Source of the DNA: Caprella mutica
Lineage: Eukaryota; Arthropoda; Malacostraca; Amphipoda; Caprellidae
Length of the DNA: 64,000 nucleotides
Direction of reading: 5' to 3'
Assembly (NCBI GenBank): GCA_947561585.1
Contig: CANNZV010001605.1
Coordinates: forward strand, 62,001-126,000
The translations under genes were made by a program, and so were the position numbers. Shown here in pieces: positions 58,916 to 64,000 of this stretch; within the stretch, counting starts at the first letter, position 1, and every line of letters starts with the position of its first letter. The notes under the pieces are model-generated. The model did not search any database. It had not been told where the DNA came from and worked only from the letters and a program-made list of their open reading frames with translations.

Positions 58916-60757
58916 TCAGTGTCCGTACGATGGTTTTTCGTATCCGTAAGATGGTTTCTCATATCCGTAAACTGGTTTGGGGCAGACGGTCTTGTAAGCC
59001 AACTTGGTTTCGGTAACGTACTCGGGTACGAACTTGGTCTTGTATCCGATCTTGGTTCTGAAGTTGGTCTTGGTAACGTATTGAGGTGTGTAGACCGTGC
59101 TGTAAACTGTCTGGTAGTTAACCTTGGTCTTGTAGACGGTTTGGTAGTTGGTTTCGGTGTGGTACTTGGGTACGTGCTGTGTAGTGGTGATGTACTTGGG
59201 TTGGTACTCTGTCTTGTACACAGTGTTGTGTTTGGTTACGTAGTTTACTTCGGGAACCTTTACGACCTTAGTAACGTATTTTGGCACGTATTCAGTAACG
59301 TATTTTGAAACGTATTCTGTGTTGTGGATAGTTTTGTAGATTTTCTTGGGGATCACTTGGGTTTCGTAAACTTTTTCGTAGATTGGTACCTGTGCCGGAA
59401 AATAGGTTTGGAAATTTTAAAAAATAGGTAAGTTAAAATGAAAAGACTCTATGATAATTTAGTTAGTTATTTTGATCTAGTGTAAGACTCTGTGACTTTA
59501 GCTGTCAGATTAGTTCATAAAATAAGTTGAATCAAACTATCCGAAAATTGTGAGTGTCGAAACAATGCAACGTACATGCTCCTGTATATAATATATCACA
59601 ATATATTTTGTGGATCACTATCTAAGCAGCGTTGAAGTCTCTGAATAAAAAATTATATTATAAATTCTATCTAACTGAAATAATGTCCTAAGAGAGGTAG
59701 GTTGGGCCATAGAAGATTAGCACAGTTCCGAACATAGCTTTCTATGGTCCCACTTTAATATTCCCTTCATTTGGTTTCGTGATGAAAAGAAAATTTAAAA
59801 AATATTATTATTTTTTTAAATAATTCTATAGTTAAAAATTAATTTGTTATTAATTCTCACCTGTTCGACAATGGTGGAATAAATAAATTTTTTTTCTCCG
59901 TAGCAGGGGTCTGCGTGGTGAACTGCGGGGCCCACAGGGAGGTAATCCTGACTGATACCATATCCACCTCCCAGGTCTGACAAGTTGCAAGTGAAACACG
60001 GGAAGATTATAGAAAAACTGTTAAGTAAAATGCAATGAGGTAATTGGATGCTTTTAAAAGTGGTTCAAAAAACAATTAAGGATGAATATATAAATTAAAT
60101 AGAAAAAAGTTTGATTTGAATTTCTTAATATTGATTATTGATTTGAAAAAAAATCAGAATTCACTAAACGTTGTTTCATAGCATTATAGCTAAAAACTTT
60201 TGTTTCATAATAATTATATTCCCTGCATATTTATAATATATCTGATTTAGAATTTGAAATCTTTTAAAGGTCCCCTCCAAGCAAATATTTTTATTGCTTT
60301 ATTCAACGAGGCTAATGTTTCTTATCATTTTGCTGCAAACTGCATTGAATTTGGTAGAATATTTTTAATTCTTTATGATTTTAAAGATTTTTATAATCAA
60401 AACTCGACAAAACCTATTTTACTTCCGACTTACTAATTTAAGAAATTTTCAGCCTGAAGAAAAAGAATGTACACTATTTGTTTTGATTGTCAACTAGGTA
60501 TTAGTTTTAATGAATCCATTTAATATTCGTGTAAAGGTATCAAATACAGTTCATAACATTTTTCTAATTTCACCTGGCGTAGCTCCCAAAAGTCCGATAC
60601 CGAGGGATGGTACGAAGTGACGGTCAGCGGCGGCTTTAGCGGCGGGTTTGGCGACCGCAGCGGGTTTGGGATCAGCGGCGGGTTTCGGGTCGGGTTTTGC
60701 CGCTGCGTTTGTGAGGGCAATGACCGCCAAAAGGATGAGGGTGCGGGACTTGTACAT
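58916..60757 (-). CDS. Copy F: secreted Tyr/Thr-rich repeat protein, mosaic exon 1
   Basis: Coding exons on the minus strand are 60757-60574, 59976-59861 and 59389-58916, giving 257 aa. The N-terminus MYKSRTL and PAAVAKPAA match copies B and C, but the following KAAADRH matches copies D and E. The upstream intron matches B and C and the downstream introns match D and E, so F is a recombinant. Exon 2 reads ADPCYGEKKFIYS with Phe for Ile. Exon 3 has YVTEYVPKYVTK with Lys for Glu, ITTTQHVPK, and the tail PVYGYEKPSYGYEKPSYGH. The reading frame and splice sites are intact. The half-deleted TTAA-flanked element is present in the intron at about 60263-60540. Confidence 0.85.
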
Positions 60758-61659
60758 CGTGAGCTGAAAAGAATTGAATTATATAAAAATCTGTCAAAAA
60801 TTATTTGAAAATTGATTTAAAATGTAGATAAAAAATATTTATTGTGAAATGCTTTTAAAAATCACTGAACATCTTTTATCTTGAGATATTTTAACACTTT
60901 ATAGTAGTCTAAAAAAATAGCAGAAATAACGCTTCTAAGTCTAAGGATAAAAAGGAACACTTGTACTGAATGGTACATTTCTACTTAAAACAAGACGTTT
61001 CGATAGTCTCAGCTATCATTATCAACTAAAAATATAAAATCTGTAATGGAACATAAAAAATAAAACATACACTAATATTTATTGAACATTTAAGAAACCT
61101 AACTAAATATTAACTAAAAGTTAAAGGTTAAGAAATGTCACTATTGTTTAAAATTGGTTGACGTTTAAAAATGTGAAGTGATTCTAAAATTCTCAACTCA
61201 TTAAAATTGTTTGCACTACCTAACATTTCAAAATGATCTAAATTGATTGGAGAGTCGCAAGTACTCTTCGTGTGAATTCTAATTGATGAATGAGACAAAT
61301 CAGACAAATAAACATTAGGACATTATTTATGGGGTGATGAGTTTTTCTTTCATTGTAACATGTTACCTCACTTTTAAACTGTTTTTCTAGGTTACGGTTG
61401 GTATTGTTATTTATTATATTTTGCAACAATCACAGTTTCAAAATAATAAAGATTTAGTAAACCTCTATGACAATTTTTTAGAATCTTGAAAAACGTTTGT
61501 GACTATTTTTTGGAGAAAAACATTTTGTGTAATTGATTTTTCTTGATAAACGACTTGAATAGATTTTTCCTGAAAAAACGTTTATAATCTTTTCATATAA
61601 AACGTTTTCAAATCATTTTTAAAAAAACGTTTTTCAAGTCTCTATTTTTTCTCACCCAC

Positions 61660-61747
61660 CTTTTTCGTTGGGATGAACTAAAGTTGTTTTCGTATCCAAG
61701 ACAAACACTGAACTGATATGCAGATAAGAACGTGGCAGTTTATATAC
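61660..61747 (-). promoter_or_regulatory. Copy F promoter and noncoding first exon
   Basis: TATA box 61747-61739, start at 61714, leader exon 61714-61660 with donor AAAG|GTGGGT, intron of 896 nt of the B/C type. The CCACTAGAGGCGTGG block is at 61809-61795. Confidence 0.8.
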
Positions 61748-61809
61748 TCTGTGTGAGGGGTTGCCAGTTAGTCTATTTCCTGGTTATTATTGCACCACGC
61801 CTCTAGTGG

Positions 61810-63068
61810 CTCTATCATTATTGAATGACTTTGTAATTACTGAAGAATGGAAATAAGTAGTTATTATGCACATTATCTATTGATGTGTTATTTAAAGATT
61901 TGCATTTGAGGGAAGTTCCACGTATTTCGATCATATACAAAATCAGTATATAATAATTAATAGATAAGGTTAAAAATTAATTATGAGATTTTTTTCAAAT
62001 GACCCCTCCAAGCAAATTGGTTTTATGTTCTAATCAATGAAACTAATATTTCTTATCTTTTTTTGCAAACTCCTTGAAATTTTATATGTATTTAAAGATT
62101 TTTATAATCAGAACTGTACAAAAATCTATCTACTTCCGACTTGCTAATTTCCATTCTTAAAAAAAAGGTACAGAGTTTGTTTTGAATGTCAACTAGTTAA
62201 AAATAATCAATTCAATATTAAATTTATCTGTAAGGGAATGAATTTGGAAAACCAAATAATATAAAAACGTTTATTTACTTCAGGAAACAATTTGCATCTT
62301 AAACAAAAGCTGAACATCCGAACCGTAGACCGATAATTGGGCCCAAGACAATAAGGCCTCACGACAATTGGGCCCCGGACAATTATGCCCCAAGACAAAT
62401 ATATTATATTCCTATTTTATAAGACGACTGTGTAGTGAATGAGTTAAGATGTAGCAAATATAGAAAAATAAGAATGTAGATATTTTAGAAGAAACAGTAA
62501 AAAATATATATATGTATTCTAGCCCACCAAGACATGCCGAAATCATTGGAACATATAAGCTGACTGAAGTTTGATGTGAATTTGTCGAAACCTGTTCAGT
62601 TTTCCATATTGAAAAGTTTTATGAATTAATATTACAAAATATATTCTCATAATCCCAAATTATACTAACAACTGTTCAATTCTTCTTAATTCAATGTAAC
62701 GAATAGCCTTTAAAATTTACCTATTTTATTAACTAAATATTACTGAGACTAAACTTTGTCAGACGATGTACACTACACTTTAGAACCATACGAAATAATT
62801 CATGTTAATACGACTTATTAAAATCTTTAAATATATTCATCACACCGAAACATGAATTTAGCATCCAAATGTGATTTAAAAGGGCTTCATAATATATCCC
62901 TTATCAGGTTTATCAATCGAGTTAAAACACTTTTATGAATTGAGAATAAGAATGATATATAAAACGTATTTTTAGAAAATATAAAGCAGTACGGATTTAT
63001 CTCTTCTGCAATTAATTTGGTGACCACAACTATTTACTTGGCTACAGTTGATGTTGAGGTTCAGCTCT
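61810..63068. other. Last spacer, promoter-side part: element relics
   Basis: Dispersed-element copy from about 62000, GGGCCC-rich relic at 62335-62395 (here with GACAATTATGCCCC), AT-rich DNA. No gene was seen. Confidence 0.6.
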
Positions 63069-63473
63069 GGAATTACAATTCAACAGGATGGCTTGATAAT
63101 GTGAATTGAAATAAATCATAGTTTGTACTGGAATTACAATTCAACAGGATGGCTTTATAATGTGAATTGAAATAAACATAATTTGTACTGGAATTACCAT
63201 TCAACAGGTTGGCTTTATAATGTGAATTGAAATAAATCATAGTTTGTACTGGAATTACCATTCAACAGGTTGTCTTTATAATGTGAATCGAAATAAATCA
63301 TAGTTTGTATCGGAATTACCATTCAACAGGTTGGCTTTATAATGTGAATTGAAATAAATAATAGTTTGTACTGTAATTACCATTCAAAAGGATAGCTTTA
63401 TAATGTGAATTGGAATAAATCATAGTTTGTACTGTAATTACCATTCAACAGGAGTACTTTATAATGTGAATTG
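63069..63473. repeat. 61-bp minisatellite, last spacer
   Basis: About 6.7 units, ending at the GAATTGAAG fusion to Tc1 sequence. Confidence 0.9.
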
Positions 63474-64000
63474 AAGTTCCAAAAGGATTGTGCAACATAT
63501 TGTTGCTTAACATAAGCAGTATGGTGTTGTTGATTCCAAACAGAAGAATGATAGACCTCCCAAAGCAATGCTGAGAGAAGATCATGCAAGTCTTCAAAGT
63601 AGCTTGCCAGGTAGTTTCAACACTGCTGGTCAAATTTTTCGTGGAATAGATGGCATGTCTGGTGGTACGGTGTCCCGGTCTACTTTTTTGCTTCGATTTC
63701 AACAAGTTGGTTTGCAATCATTTGTCCCTGCGTCGAAGCTTTCAATCTCAAAAAAGAAACGGAAAGTGTTACTTGTGTTTTATCATTAGTGTGTCGTTTG
63801 GTCGATTGATCAGTGGTCGAAAGTACATTCTAGTGATGAAAGAAAGAAAAATAGAAATCTTTGGTTCTAATTGGAAAGTAAAAATTAAACGTAAAGTAGG
63901 GGAAATGTTAACTCCGAACTGAGTCAAGTAAACGGTTAATTTTGGAGGAGGTAGTGTGTTGGTTTAAGGGGTCATTCTTTCTGCTGGACCTGGTCCCATT
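63474..64000 (+). pseudogene. 5'-truncated Tc1-like element, cut by window edge
   Basis: Same left breakpoint as the other truncated copies. Transposase remnants include LQSSLPGSFNTAGQ and SAGPGP-like sequence at the edge. The rest, and presumably another gene copy, lie beyond position 64000. Confidence 0.8.

Larger units (their letters stand above)
14320..64000 (-). repeat. Tandem gene array, six full units plus a partial seventh spacer
   Basis: Stop codons of the six copies lie at 14545, 22544, 31326, 39069, 50009 and 58916, so units are 7.7-10.9 kb long. Removing identified transposons brings the spacing to roughly 6.5-8.3 kb. Exons, promoter, 61-bp minisatellite and Tc1 relic recur in the same order in every unit. 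The last 500 bases match the Tc1 relic that precedes a gene 3' end in other units, so another copy is expected just beyond the window. Confidence 0.9.

Noticed and set aside
1..64000. CRISPR arrays, tRNA or rRNA genes, bacterial operons, viral genes
   Set aside because: None was recognised by eye. The tandem arrays lack the spacer diversity of CRISPR, and the exon-intron structure shows eukaryotic DNA.

Overview
The window looks like AT-rich genomic DNA of an arthropod. Genes are split by short GT-AG introns, two core-promoter types pair a TATA box with a TCAGT initiator about 30 bases downstream, and Tc1/mariner, PIF/Harbinger and CACTA-like DNA transposons are abundant. The species cannot be fixed from the sequence alone; a parasitic copepod would fit, but that is a guess. 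No bacterial operons, CRISPR arrays, rRNA or tRNA genes were recognised.

Region 1 (1-14,300) is accessory DNA. It holds a decayed DD37E-type transposase (582-1500), a decayed Harbinger transposase (2240-2745), and one real gene (3608-4940, three exons). That gene encodes a signal peptide, a long Asn/Gly repeat domain, one membrane span and a Tyr/His-rich tail. After it come 9 kb of repeats: palindromic MITE-like elements (6066-6213, 7390-7857), a run of short-period tandem arrays (7980-11,485), and a foldback element with 9-bp target duplications (12,272-13,969) that carries a second foldback element nested inside it.

Region 2 (about 14,320-64,000) is a tandem array of one gene. Six complete copies, here called A to F, all lie on the minus strand. 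Each has a TATA/initiator promoter, a 55-nt noncoding first exon, and three coding exons (166 or 184 nt, 116 nt, and 474 or 495 nt). All six read open and encode a 257-258 aa secreted protein: a signal peptide, a Pro/Ala/Lys-rich N-terminus, a Gly/Tyr segment with one Cys, a long Tyr/Thr/Val/Lys-rich beta-prone region, and a YGYEKPS-repeat tail. The product is probably an extracellular structural protein, but this is inferred from composition. The seventh spacer runs off the right edge, so the array probably continues.

The spacers share a common plan: promoter, relics of a dispersed element, a 61-bp minisatellite, a dead Tc1-like element, then the 3' end of the next gene. They differ by clean transposon insertions whose empty sites survive in sister spacers: a mariner-like element in copy A, a GC-rich foldback MITE and a complete Tc1 element between B and C, a foldback element between C and D, a 3.7-kb CACTA-like element between D and E, and an apparently intact DD37E transposon between E and F. 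Because the units are paralogous, each insertion, deletion and conversion can be polarised inside the window.
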